Source: Larix kaempferi (lineage: Eukaryota > Streptophyta > Pinopsida > Pinales > Pinaceae). From it: a stretch of DNA of 64,000 bases. The notes below the pieces were generated by a model. It was not told the origin of the DNA. It ran no database searches and was given only the letters and a program-made list of their open reading frames with translations. Below are positions 21,719 through 33,000 of this stretch, in pieces. Both the position numbers and the translations under genes were made by a program. Each line of letters begins with the position of its first letter. Position 1 is the first letter of the stretch. The stretch is from contig BSBM01000190.1 of the NCBI GenBank assembly GCA_027924585.1, positions 372,001 through 436,000 on the forward strand, read 5' to 3'.

Positions 21719-22567
21719 TCACTTCTTCCTCGAAGTGTCCTCGATCTGAAGAACACCAAGCCTCTCTCTGAAGTACTCGAACTTCACCCTGGCTAGTGGC
21801 TTCGTCAGCACATATGCAATCTGCTCATCTGTCGCAACATACAGGAGCTTCACAGCTCCTCTCTGCACCATATCCCTGATATAGTGATATTTGATCTCTA
21901 TGTGTTTCGACCTGTCATGAAACACTGGGTTCTCGGACAGCTTCACACAACTCTGGTTATCACAGAAGATACCAGTAGCCTCCAACGGGAGATCAAATAA
22001 CTCATACAGTAGCTTCCGTAGCCATACTACCTCACAACTAGCTGAACAGGCTGCAACATACTCTGCCTCAGTTGTACTCAGTGCCACGTAGGACTGCTTC
22101 CTACTAAACCATGAGATCACACCTGATCCCATACTGAAGCAACATCCAGATGTGCTCTTCCTGTATGCAGCACTGCCAGCCCAATCTGAATCAACATAAC
22201 CCTGCAGGTTAAACTTTTGATTCTCCTCATACCTGAGCCCATAATCCACTGTACCCTTCAGGTACCTCAGAACATGCTTTACAGCAACCAGGTGAACACT
22301 CCTCGGATCCGTCAGGAACTGGCTCAATGTGTTCACAGTAAAGCAAATGTTTGGTCTCGTGTTCATCAGGTACATCAAGGACCCAATCATCTGACGATAC
22401 AAAGAGACATCAACCGGCTCAGATGAAGCATCACATAGAAGCTTCAGATTCGATGCCATAGGTGTGGCCATATTCTTGCAGTCCATCATCCCGAACCTCT
22501 TCAGGATCTCTACTACATACTTCCCTTGTCCAAGGAAGATTCCATATGCACTCTGCCACACCTCCAT
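21719..22567 (-). pseudogene. C RT end and RNase H (Copia)
   Basis: 282 codons open. It begins in the last part of Copia RT (GIFLGQGKYVVEILKRFGM, then MATPMAS), with the connection YRQMIGSLMYL. The RNase H contains GYVDSDWAGS, STTEAEYVA, FCDNQSCVKL and HDRSKHIEIKYHYIRD, and ends KPLARVKFEYFRERLGV. RNase H removes the RNA strand during reverse transcription. The acidic residues expected for the Copia enzyme are visible (VDSDW, TEAEY, CDNQS). It lacks the upstream polyprotein, so it could act only if expressed some other way. It is best read as a remnant. Confidence 0.85.
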
Positions 22568-22925
22568 GTCAAAAACAAATAGTGCATCATCCCCAAGTTC
22601 TTCTTCTCGAACTCGGTAGTAAGCTTCCGCTGCGTGTCGGCAATCAGTCGATCTTCACCATACCAAGTTCTGCACATATATGATTTCCTATCATGTGTCT
22701 CAGAACCAAGTGGCTGCTCCACATACACTTCTTCTTCAACTACACCATTCAAGGAAGCTGTCTTGAATCCATTTGGTGCAACATGCTTGATCTGATAGTT
22801 CCATTTGGAAGTCATAGCAAATTTCCCTTCATGTCTTGGGATTTCATCCCAAACATCATTCTTCATGATCGACGGATCATAGCATTTCATTTCTTCATCC
22901 CAGATCCTGGGAACTTCAATATCTT
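22513..22925 (-). pseudogene. C RT N-terminal fragments with internal deletions
   Basis: SIMKNDVWDEIPRHEGK and SKWNYQIKH are the start of Copia RT. The frame then jumps to LNGVVEEEVYVEQP and again to RLIADTQRKL and LGMMHYL. The YVDD catalytic block of RT is absent. At least two deletions are needed, and they differ from the one in E. Confidence 0.75.
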
Positions 22926-25900
22926 CAATATCTTCAATAGATATCTTTGTTGCTGGAACAAATGTTGTAGTTCTTCTTTTGTAGGAGATGGCATACGATC
23001 TTTCCTACACAACAAGTTAAATTGCATGATTAGAAAACATCTCATAGTTTTCAGAACAAATTCTTACACATAAAGAAATATGTCATACAGTCATGCAATT
23101 ATCTTAGCCAATGCTTCAATACAACATTTATCCATATCCCGTAACTTTCTAGATGCCTTCCGATCTCTACCAGAACATTGTTAAGAGTGTGCACAACTCC
23201 CAACATGTCAGCAAAGAGGTTTCATTCTAGATAAGTAGCAATGGAATGTTGTACAGTGCCATAGGCCACTTACCCATGTATATTAGTAGTATACTGTTCA
23301 TCAATGCAACTATTCTAATATGCACAATACATATCCTAAGTCTAGGAACATGAGCATATACATCATTGAACAATTTTATTTAAACAAACACATATGCAAG
23401 AAATGATAATTAAAATACTTATCTTTGTTTGTTCGTTGGGTGGACTCCCTCTGAGTCTTTGCTTTCTTGCAGGAGCTGCTGGAGTCCTAATCTGCAGTAG
23501 CTTCTTCTACACCTTTCTATTGTGGAATGTAGAGAGATGGTCAACTCCCTCTGAATATCTGCATCCTTGCATAAACCACTGGAGTGTACTCCCTCTTGAT
23601 CTTTGCTTCCTGGATTACCTGTTCTTGAACTCATATTCATCCTTGGTCCCTATGCATGCTTATTAGTATCATGATTTTGTTATCCTTGTGAACTCATATA
23701 AAATCATACATTCATTAGTATACTATTAAAAACACAATAATCTCAAGCATGTATAGTCATGATCATTTGAAACAGAAATAATAAGCATTAGCATTCAAGG
23801 TTTATGTAGGATTCTTATGGTTAGTCAAATCATAAGAAACATAACATGTCTAAACCTGTAATTACTCAAACCTATGACTCTTCAGGTTAGTTGAATCATC
23901 AAACAAGATAAGAGATATAATATGCATAAAACCTGTGATTATTCAAACCTATACCTTCATGATTCTTCTGGTTAGTCATATCATCAATTATGGTAAGAAA
24001 CATAATATGCATACAACCATGATTATTCAAACCTATGACTTCATGAATAATCATTATCAACAATAGTATAAGATCCTAACACAAGGTAGGATTCTATCTT
24101 GATATAGGAAAAACATACCTGGATTAGCATGCTAGCTATTTATGTCTAACATACTCACATGATGTCTTCTTGTTCTTCTTCAATGACTTGTGCTAGTAAC
24201 CTGTATATCTCATAGGTTAACTATTACAAAACCAAGTTATACATACCTCGTAAATGGATCTTCTATGAGATCCATGACAATGGATGAATCTTTGTCCTCA
24301 TGTTATCATGACCATATGTTCTTGGACCAGAACATGATTTGTCTTTCTTGGTGTACCTTTCATGTTAGTAGACAACATAAACCTCATACAACATCATAAT
24401 GCATTAATACAATCATAAGTGTCAACACCCTAATCAATGAATATTTTCTATCGTGCATTCATAGTTTTATTAAGGTGATACAGCAAACCTAAAATCAAGA
24501 TTGTACTAACCGTAATAACATGAAGACAAACATACCATAAACTTAATCATGGACAAATATCGAAACATACCTCGATGAGTCATACCTGTTAAGGTCGCTT
24601 GTAATCTTCTTATGTAAGGCCTTGGCCTCATCTCCCTCTGAAACAGGAACTTCTTTACTCATGCAGAAGATCAATCCATCTTCTTCTAGGATTAACCCAA
24701 TCCACTTGATTTGCAAGAACTGGACCTGGAGCTGGATATGGGTTTGTCAGAGAAACCCCAAAAATTCAAGCTTTGAATTTCAAACTTTCGAAAGGATAGA
24801 AATATGCGCCTTGATGAGCTGATCAAACTGGTATATTCAGAATTTGAAAACTGCAAAGTTTCACTCCTCAATTTTGCCTTTGAAACTTCCGGATTCACTG
24901 GACGTGACCCTGAACTGGGGTTTGATGTAGCCCACTCTTTTGCCCCATCAAAATGTTTGATCCAAAGCTCTAAGCTTCTGTTTTTCTGAGGAGCTTCCAG
25001 CCGTGGTCACAGATTTCAAAAATTCCCATTTTTACAGAAGCCCTAATTTTCCACTTTTCTGATCAAAGTCCCGAACTAGGGTCTAATCAAGCCCGGCCTT
25101 CTGCCCAACCAAAAATTCTGATCTTGGTCTCTAAATTTCTATTTTGATGAGTAGCATCCAGCCGTGGTCTCCGATTACAACAATTCCAACTTTCTCCAAA
25201 GCCCTAAATTCCGGAAGCCATGAATGAAGGTACCAAAAAATAATTCTGTTTTGACAAAAATATGTACCTGATTGTTTCTGGTGTAACTCCGAAATTTTTG
25301 ATCCACAGGGTCTGAAAACATTTCCTGAGATAGCCTGACCTGTTATCTTTCCATCCTGAAAGGTCTGACCTCAATTGGATTCTCTGAGAGAGAGTTATGC
25401 CAAATGTCGCAACGTGACCTGTTTTGGGATAAAACAGGAGAGCGAACTTGTACGGCGTGCCACGTGTCACTGTTTTAACTTCGGGCTCTGAAATAGTTTT
25501 CTGAGATAGCTCGGCCTGTTACCTTTCCATCCTGACAGGTCTTACCTCAATTGGACTCTCTGAGAGAGAGTTATGCCAAATGTCGCAACGTGACCTGTTT
25601 ATGGGATAATACAGGAGAGCGTACTTGTACGGCGTGCCACGTGTCACTGGTTCAATTTCGGCCTCTGAAAAAGTTTTCTGAGATAGTGCAGACTGTGTAC
25701 TACCTGTCACTTTTTACGAAATTTCATTTGGAGCTTCCTAGCCCAAGATATGACCTTTTTCCCAAGGTCACCTGATTTTGACTCAGATCTGGAAGAGGCA
25801 GAAACCCTATATTGTAGAGATCATAAATCACAAAGTACAACGAATTATAGGTTATCCTTTGGACACAAGATACCTGGAGATATTAGCTTCGGCCTGTAAC

Positions 25901-26036
25901 AATTTCAGATCCGAAATATTCGCCAAAACGGATTTATAGAGAAAGTGCTACGATGACTGGTTTTTGCTATATCAAGCCCTAGCATCGTAAGTGCAACAAG
26001 TGTCATACATGCCATATCATGCCTTCTTTCAGGCTA
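22926..26036 (-). other. C 5' internal non-coding region
   Basis: About 3.1 kb shared with E 41487-44198, without a readable gag, protease or integrase. It holds roughly 75-bp repeats around 23770-24060 (cctgtgattattcaaaccta type) and a 176-bp tandem duplication at about 25330-25700 (gagagagagttatgcc near 25388 and 25562). The latter is single in E. Confidence 0.65.
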
Positions 26037-26048
26037 GCTCTGATTCCA
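26037..26048 (-). other. C primer-binding site
   Basis: The complement reads tggaatcagagc, one base off the initiator-Met-tRNA site, directly against the 5' LTR. Confidence 0.8.
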
Positions 26049-26653
26049 TGTTAAATTTTCAGAATTTACTTCAATATGATCTAGGATCTTAACTGAGAGA
26101 ACAACATGTACAGCATATCTACAGCATATCAATCATGGAGACAATAATGCAAGCACACAAGAGACACAAAGATTTACTTGGGGAAAACCATAAAGGTGAA
26201 AAACCCCAATAACTTCCTCAGAGATAGATAGAGCAATGATACAACCAACCAAGAGAGATAGCCATAACCTAGCAGCAATCCTCCTCCTCCATAAGTGCGC
26301 CTCTCCTCCTTGAGAGCATGTGTGAGAAGTGAGTGAGTAAATAGAGTGCCTCCCGCACTCTATTTATACTTGACTTGACTTGCCTTTTTACCTAACTCAT
26401 GTCGGCTCGAACTTAACCACATAACATAATGCTGAGTGGGCCGACCCCCAATAGGGTGGTCTAATAACCCTTTGACCCACATGACTTATACAGGGCCGAC
26501 CCCAAATAAGGTGGTCTAATAACCCATCAAGTATAAGTTACGACACTTACAATATAAATGACGACACTTCCTTATAGAGGAATAATACCATCTCTATAGG
26601 AATACAATATACATATATGTGAAATACATTCCGAAGTTACATATACATCAACA
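26049..26653 (-). repeat. C 5' LTR with TATA box and hairpin
   Basis: 605 bp. The TATA box on the element strand is the complement of 26361-26368 (tataaata). Just downstream lies a perfect 6-bp stem, gagtgc-ctccc-gcactc (26344-26360). Both are conserved in all four C/E LTRs. Confidence 0.9.
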
Positions 26654-26689
26654 TGAATGGCTCATGTAAAAGTGTGGAACAATTCGATG

Positions 26690-27040
26690 GCGGCCGATGT
26701 GGTGCGCAAACCGAGGCAGTAAGGTGTCGGGACACAATGTTGAAATTGTACTAGGTGAGAGCAAGAAATGATCTCAAGCATCATCACGAGCTCGAAAAAA
26801 TGAATTCGGCGATATAAAGAGTGTCAAAAACGGGTAACGGCCGATGTGGCACGCACACTGAGGCAACGGGGGGCGTTTTGGAAAAAATACCCAAAAAATA
26901 TGGGGGTGAGAGTGAGAAATGATCTCAAGCATCATCACCGGCTTGAAAAAATGAATCTGATGATATAAAATATGCGAAAAATGGAGAACGACCAATGTGG
27001 AACGCAAATCGAGGCAACTAGTGGTGTCTGAAAAATGGGC
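26690..27040 (-). repeat. About 150-bp imperfect tandem repeats in D
   Basis: Minus-strand counterparts of B 9530-9880: gagatgatctcaagcatc-like, ggccgatgtgg and cgaggcaac blocks in about two and a half copies. Confidence 0.75.
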
Positions 27041-27177
27041 AAAAAATGACAGGGCAAAAATAATGCAACGAGGTGACCATCATGATGATCGCGTCGTGCT
27101 GATTCCAGTGGTGGAAACGGTTCGAAAAACGGACTCCGTATGGGGTCAGAATGGCCAAAACAAGAAAAAGTCAACTG

Positions 27178-27188
27178 ACTATAAATAG
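27178..27188 (+). promoter_or_regulatory. TATA box for the antisense gene
   Basis: actataaatag on the + strand, about 510 bases before the first ATG of the antisense PMD-like frame. No other plus-strand gene is near, so it is the best promoter candidate. Confidence 0.5.
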
Positions 27189-27379
27189 TGAGTGGGTCCA
27201 ACATGACATGTGTCATTTGTACTATTTGACTTTGACTTGTGATCAGAGTGGACCAAAGCTGAGGTGGCATTTCTGGATGATCCGACCGGCCGATTTCAAA
27301 TCCGGGAGATACAGGTATTCCGTCAAACTCATACCTGCATTTTTTTTAGGGTCGGGGGTTGGGTAGTGGGTCCCAGGGT

Positions 27380-27640
27380 TGGTTGTACGGTCCATGTGGG
27401 GTGGACCGTGGGTTGGGGAGACGAAACCGCGGTTAGTGACCACGAGTTTCGGGGTGAACCATGCAGTTAGGTACCGCATGTTTCTCGGCTGGATACGCGG
27501 TCTGGTACTGCGTGTTCCAGGGAGGAACACGCGGTGCCAAACCGTGAGGTTAGGTCGAATAGACGCGGTTAAGGACCGCGAGTGTAGGCTTGACAGTCGC
27601 GGTCGCAAACCACGGTAGGAAGCCCTAAAACCGTGGTTTT
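27380..27640 (+). repeat. GC-rich repeat leader before the antisense gene
   Basis: Irregular repeats around cgcggt and ccgcg (for example aaaccgcggtt, acacgcggtgcc, agacgcggtt, agtcgcggtc, accgtggtt) at roughly 25-30 base spacing. They resemble in kind the GC-rich leaders of B and D behind their LTR promoters. Confidence 0.55.
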
Positions 27641-27694
27641 GGGCTGAGCTATGAGGGTCTTCCGGGGGGGAGGGGAAGGACTTATTTATTTGAC

Positions 27695-29051
27695 ATGAGT
27701 CTGATGAGTCTACTTTGTGTGATTGACAGGATGCCGCAGGTGTTATGGAGAGAGCGGGAGATCCCTGATGAGATCGTGGCTGTGATCCGAGGGGATCGCC
27801 ATTTGCGATCTGTGCTAGGACTGTGCGGACTACTGAAGTTCGCACAGATACCCATGATACGGTCAGCAGCGTTGCTGCTAAAATGACTGATTAGTTTCTG
27901 GGAGCCGGACATACAAGCTTTCCGAGTACAGGGTGAGAGGGTGGACCTCACCCTGACTGACGTATACTTTCTGATGGGGTTGCCCTGTCTAGGGAGGATG
28001 GCAGACACACAGCCGCGGGTCGTCGTGGAAGTAGACATGGAGGACATGCTAGAGAGGTACTGTGGTCTAGAGGCACGGGTGCATAGGAATGCACTCCTGG
28101 TGAGGGACCTACAGGAGCCATCAGTGTGGGCCATGGCGGCATGCGTGGTTCGGGTATTGGGGTCCCAGTCACCTGAGAAGGTGTCGAGGGGCCAGATGCA
28201 GATGGTAGAGCGCGTGATGGATGGGGTGTATTATGCATGGGGCCAGATGTTCTTGACCTACATTCAGAGGCAGCTGACAACAGCGAAGGAAGCTAGCAAG
28301 GGATTTTGTTATGGTTCCTTCTTGTGTGCCTTCTTTATGGAGAGGGTACCCACACTGCGGCCACGGGTGCTGATCAGGGCAGGAGGTTTGAGGGAGCCGC
28401 GGATGGTGCGGTGGGGCGAGATGATGCGTCACCGTGGTGGCGGTGACGTGGGTAGGTATTTTACGCAGGAGTTGTACCTGCAGTGGCTCCAGATACCATT
28501 GACACTGGACGACTTCCCGTATAGGGACATGGACTACACGGGAGATCCAGAGGTGCCACGAGCACCGGGACAGGCATGGGGACCCGATGGTACGTATATT
28601 TTTGCTTGCATATTATGGATGTCATGTTTTATATATATGATAGTAGATTGATATACTGTGACTGACATATGGGTGATCTGTAGATGTGGGCCCAAGGCCG
28701 CCGCCAGGACATGTGGCACGGAGGGGGATTGTGGTCGTTCCTGCTCTGCCTGGGCGAGGAGAGGTCCATCGCCACGATGCGGAGGGGACACTGGAGTCGG
28801 TACAGGAACTACTAGACCGTTTGCTGATAGGGGTGACCAACGAGGGATGGCGGGATGTCGATCCAGACGTGGTTCAGGATTGCATGAGGGCACCCCGAGA
28901 GTTCAGATCCATAGCGATCCGGGTGGCGATCTTGGTGGACCGGGCATGGGCATAGGAGCCCGTAGGAGATGAGGACTTGCTGGAGGAGGAGCGAGGGGAG
29001 GACTCAGAGGCAGCCGATGCAGGCAGTGATGCAGGATACGACTCTCATTAG
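27695..29051 (+). pseudogene. Antisense PMD-like gene inside element D
   Basis: Frame 2 encodes, after MPQVLW, a region with GLCGLLKFAQIP and then FWEPDIQAFRVQGERVDL and TLTDVYFLMGLPCLG. This is the pattern of plant mobile domain proteins (helical start, W-P-E, F, G-E, L-T-L-x-D-V, G-L-P). It continues to 28589. A 94-bp intron (28590-28683, GT...AG) joins it in phase to 28684 onward, where LLDRLLIGVTNEGW is seen. Two in-frame stops break it: TGA at 27884-27886 and TAG at 28953-28955. The frame then continues in an acidic tail (EEERGEDSEAADAG) to a TAG at 29049-29051. The nearest known setting is extra antisense ORFs reported in plant Ty3/Gypsy elements. Its role is unknown. Confidence 0.6.
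28590..28683 (+). other. Intron in the antisense gene
   Basis: Donor gatg|gtacgt and acceptor ctgtag|atg. It splits a codon after its first base and keeps the frame open on both sides. It is 94 bp and T-rich. Without splicing the frame ends 60 bases later. Confidence 0.6.
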
Positions 29052-29202
29052 GGAGTGCAGGGGACTCCCCCCGAGTTTTGTAGCTACGGCATGTATTTTG
29101 ATGAGGCTTTAGGGATGTATAGCCATTTTTTGTATAGCTGAGTACAGGGGTACTCAGGACATGTATAAAACTGAACATATATTTTTTGATATATATATAT
29201 AT

Positions 29203-29423
29203 GCACGTGGATGCACCTTTTTTTTATGATGTTGTTTTAGTTGTACGCACGTGGATGCGCTTTATGATTTGTGATATGTTTACATTGCACGTGGATGCAA
29301 GTAGGCTAGGATGTTGGGCATGTGGATGCCCCTTGTGTATTTTATGTGATGTAACATGATGTATGTATGATTAGGCACGTGGATGCCCCTATGGATATGA
29401 ATGTGGTTTATGTACATGGATGC
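29203..29423. repeat. Array of gcacgtggatgc motifs
   Basis: gcacgtggatgc at 29203, 29247, 29287 and 29374, variant gcatgtggatgc at 29318, and tacatggatgc near 29412. Spacing is 31-56 bases. The core cacgtg is a G-box. It lies between the ends of two convergent genes: the antisense gene and the archaeal-type RNase H. Confidence 0.75.
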
Positions 29424-29498
29424 AAATGTTGATGCAATGCAATCTTTTTGGGTTTTTATATATTTTTATGAGATGTTATGGGATGATGATGCATGATG

Positions 29499-29927
29499 TT
29501 ACATGGTGTGATTGATATGCCAATCTAGGATGTTGTTTGCCATTTGATCTGCGACACTATTTTGGGCTCTTGGGACATGTGTGAATGTTATGGATTCAAA
29601 CTGTCGACTGAGTTGTTTTGCGCGCAGGAATTTTCTAAAAAGGTAGGGATCACGCACCTGGTAGTAGTTGTTGAGCTGGGAGACAAGTAGCTGGGAGTCA
29701 AGGAACACATGAAGGTGACATATGCCCATCTGGAGGGCAGCAGTCAGGAGACCGGTCACAGCATCATACTCTGCCTGGTTATTGGTAGCAGCACCTATAC
29801 ATATTCCGTCAAGGTGAATCATCTCGTTGGAAGGGGAGTACAAGACCCATGCTGCAGAAGCCAGGTTGGGAGACCAGCGGCTTGCGCCATCAGCGAAGCC
29901 AGTGTAACAAGGTGGAAGATGGTCCAT
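29499..29927 (-). CDS. Archaeal-type RNase H (second RNase H) of element D
   Basis: 142 intact codons. The conserved acidic residues of RNase H are all visible: YTGFADGASRWSP (Asp), ATNNQAEYDAV (Glu), VFLDSQLLVSQL (Asp) and RAQNSVADQMAN (Asp). This pattern is the archaeal-like RNase H found as an extra domain in Tat retrotransposons. It would cut the RNA strand of RNA-DNA hybrids and support reverse transcription. It lies 104 bases after the integrase stop and in another frame. A pyrimidine-poor but usable acceptor (gatcacag) directly precedes its ATG, so it may be expressed by splicing or as its own ORF. It is free of stops although the main polyprotein is not. Confidence 0.85.
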   Translation of the reverse strand: MDHLPPCYTGFADGASRWSPNLASAAWVLYSPSNEMIHLDGICIGAATNNQAEYDAVTGLLTAALQMGICHLHVFLDSQLLVSQLNNYYQVRDPYLFRKFLRAKQLSRQFESITFTHVPRAQNSVADQMANNILDWHINHTM

Positions 29928-30031
29928 CTGTGATCATGCAGAAATGATGAATGTAAGATGATGGTAAAAAAGGTGAAAAACAAAAAAGAGAGCAAACTGT
30001 ACAATGCGGACCAATGAGGTCGCGGTTTCAT

Positions 30032-33000
30032 TTATGGGTAAAAACGCTTAAGATACAACCCATTACGGGGGTTGCGCAAAGGATGGCCTTCGAAGTCGGA
30101 TAAGATGTATGCCCCCTTGCCGAGGCAGGTCTGCACGATGTAAGGGCCTTGCCACATGGACTCAAACTTCCCTTTGCCAGTTTTGTCATGGGCTTGGTCA
30201 TAGGCGAGGACGAGGTCTCCTTCATGGAAAGTTCGAGGGTGAACATGTTTGTCATAACTGGCTTTGGAGTGGTTCTTGGTAGCTTCGATGTTCTGGAGAG
30301 TGGCACGACGGTCTTCATCAGCTTGTTCGAGTGTCAGCAAATGCTGCTCGAGGGGGGAAGTGTCAGGGAGAAGCTCAACGACGATATGTAAGGCAGGAAT
30401 CTGACACTCGATGGGGAGGACAGACTCTACACCGTGAACTAAATGAAATGGGGTAAAACCAGTGGCGGTCTTAGTGGATGTACGGTAAGCCCATAAGGCA
30501 GGGAACAGCATGTGGTGCCAATTGGACTTATGCTTGTCAACAGTTCATTGAAGGATGGTTTTGAGGATTTTTTTAATGGCCTCTACTTGGCCGTTCCCAT
30601 GGGGGTAGTAAGCAGAGGAAAATTGGTGTTCAAATTTGAGGAGGGTGGATAACTCACGCCAGATGACATCTTCGAAGTGTGAACCATGGTCTGAGACCAA
30701 CTGTTTAGGGACCCCGAATCGAGTGATAACATGGTTGAAAAAGAAACGGGCAGCAGTGCCAGCGGTACAATTAAAGGTAGGCATGGCTTCCGCCCATTTG
30801 GTGAAGTAATCAACAGCGACAATGATATACTTGTGACCGTTGGCAGACGGGGGTCTACACTCCATGAAGTCAATGGCCCACTTACAAAAGGGACCAACGG
30901 TAACGACTGGGTGTAACAGAGTAGGTGGTGTCCTAGCCTTGGGGGAAAAAAGTTGGCAATTATGGCAATGCTTGACCGCATTGATGCAGTCAGTGAAAAG
31001 TGTGGGACAGAAGTATCCGACGCGGACAACCTTTTGGGCAGTGGCCATCCCTGAGAAATGGCCTCCGCAGGCACCGCTATGACAGTCATTAAGGACGTGT
31101 TCAGCTTCCTCGTGTGTAAGGCAACGATGAAGAATGGTGTCAACCCCTCGCTGGTAAAGGACATCGCTTAAGAGGAGATATCGAGAGGCCTGGTGATGGA
31201 TGCGATGGCATCCATTACGAGTGACTTTGGGTCTGAACTTCTGCGTGCGCAGGTATAACAAAATATCACCGTACCATGGGTCATCTGATGAGATAGTGAA
31301 CAGGTGATTGTCGGGTAACTCATCGGAGATTGGTTTGGCCGGGAGAAGGGAAGGGAGATCAGTAGTGAGTTGGGAAAGCGCGAGGGCTTTAGTGCTCTTA
31401 GGTGTTTTGAAGGTAAGGTCATATTCCTGGAGGATAATGACCCATTTGGCAACACGACCTTGCAGGAGCCGCTGGTTTAGAAGATATACCATGGCGTTAG
31501 AGTCGGCGACGACTATGGTATGACTCATTAAGATGTAGTGTCGTAATTTTTGGACGGAAAAGACCACTGCTAGGGCTAGTCTCTCCTCATATGGGTAACA
31601 TAGAGGTGGGCCAGACAAGGTCTGGCTGACGTAGTAAATGACATGCTCTTGGTGAGAGGCGTCTTCTTGAACCAAGACTCCAGACACAGCATGCTCGGAT
31701 GCCGAGACGTATTGGATGAAATCCTGAGAGAAATCTGGAGGGGAGATGAGAGGGGCTTGTGTGAGAGCTTTCTTGAGGGCTTCGAATGTAGCTTCTGCTT
31801 GCTCATCCCAGATGAAGGGTATGTGGGTACGGAGCAGGCGCAAGAAACCGTGAACGGTAGTGGCGTAATCAGGAACGAAGCGTTGAAGGAAATTGGATCG
31901 CCCCTGCAGACTTTGGTGCTGCTGGAGCGTGCGAGGAGAGGGAAGGTCTAAGATGGCTTGGAATTTCAAAGGATCAACAGTAATTCCTTTCTGGGAAATA
32001 ATAAAACCCAACAATCAGCCTGCCGGAACGCAAAAGACACACTTGTGTGGGTTCAAGCGGATTTGGTATTTGCGACAACGCAGAAAAACTTGCTGAAGGT
32101 CGTTAAGGTAGTCCGATCATTTCCGGGAACGAGCAGTAAGGTCATTTAGGTAGACTAGCAAGATATGGACCAAGTCGTGAAAGCAATAGGTCATGGCTCG
32201 TTGGAAGGTGGCACCAGCATTTTTGAGGCCGAAAGGCATGACGCGATAGGCAAAGGTGCCCCATGGGGTAGTAAAGGCAGTTTTGTACTGGTCTTCCTTA
32301 CGGATCTGAATCTGGTTGTATCCGGAAAAACCATCCATGAAGGAGAGGACTTCATGCCCCACACACGCATCGATGAGATGGTCAATAAATGGCGTGGGGA
32401 AGTTGTCCTTGGGACAAGCACGGTTTAAATCGCGGAAGTTAGTGCATACTCGGATGGTGCCTTGTTTTTTGTTAACGGGAACGAGGTTTGAAACCCAAGT
32501 GGTATAGGCAATAGGATAAATGAACCCTGCCTTGCGCAGCTTCTCAATCTCGGCTTTGACAACTGGGAGCTTTGAGGGATGAATGGGTCGTTGTTTCTGA
32601 CGAACGGGGGGTACATCAGGCCATGTGTCAATGTGGTGCTCTATAATGGCAGGGTCAAGACCGGGCATTTCGGTATAGGACCAGGCAAAGACATCACGGA
32701 ATTCTCGGAAGAGTTTTCGGTACTCCTCAATCTCTTGTTCACTGCAGGAGGCTCCTAAGGCAATGCATTCATTGACGCCAGGTGGGTCAGAGATATCTAT
32801 GTGGATGACGGGTGATATGTTGGCCATGTTACCCTCCTCGAAGGCATCAGGAGAAGGAATAGGGTCCTTGAACCAGTCAACCTTGGTGGGGAGGAAGTCT
32901 TTGGATTCAACCGTGAACTGGGTGGCTGTGCTAGAGGAGGATTCATCTGGAATGAAGTAGGAACGGTGGTGCATGTCATCCTAGGGATAATCCGGGGCAG

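Larger units (their letters stand above)
19569..26653 (-). mobile_element. Copia element C (non-autonomous, inside D)
   Basis: LTRs 19569-20173 and 26049-26653 are 605 bp each, with about seven differences by eye, flanked by tgaat (19564-19568 and 26654-26658). The minus-strand internal region has a Met-tRNA-type primer site, about 3 kb without recognisable coding, a broken RT, an RNase H, a hairpin array and tandem repeats. Gag, protease and integrase are missing. It is the same family as E. Confidence 0.92.

Noticed and set aside
27243-27845. 200-codon minus-strand frame
   Set aside because: It overlaps the GC-rich leader of the antisense gene and has no family motif.
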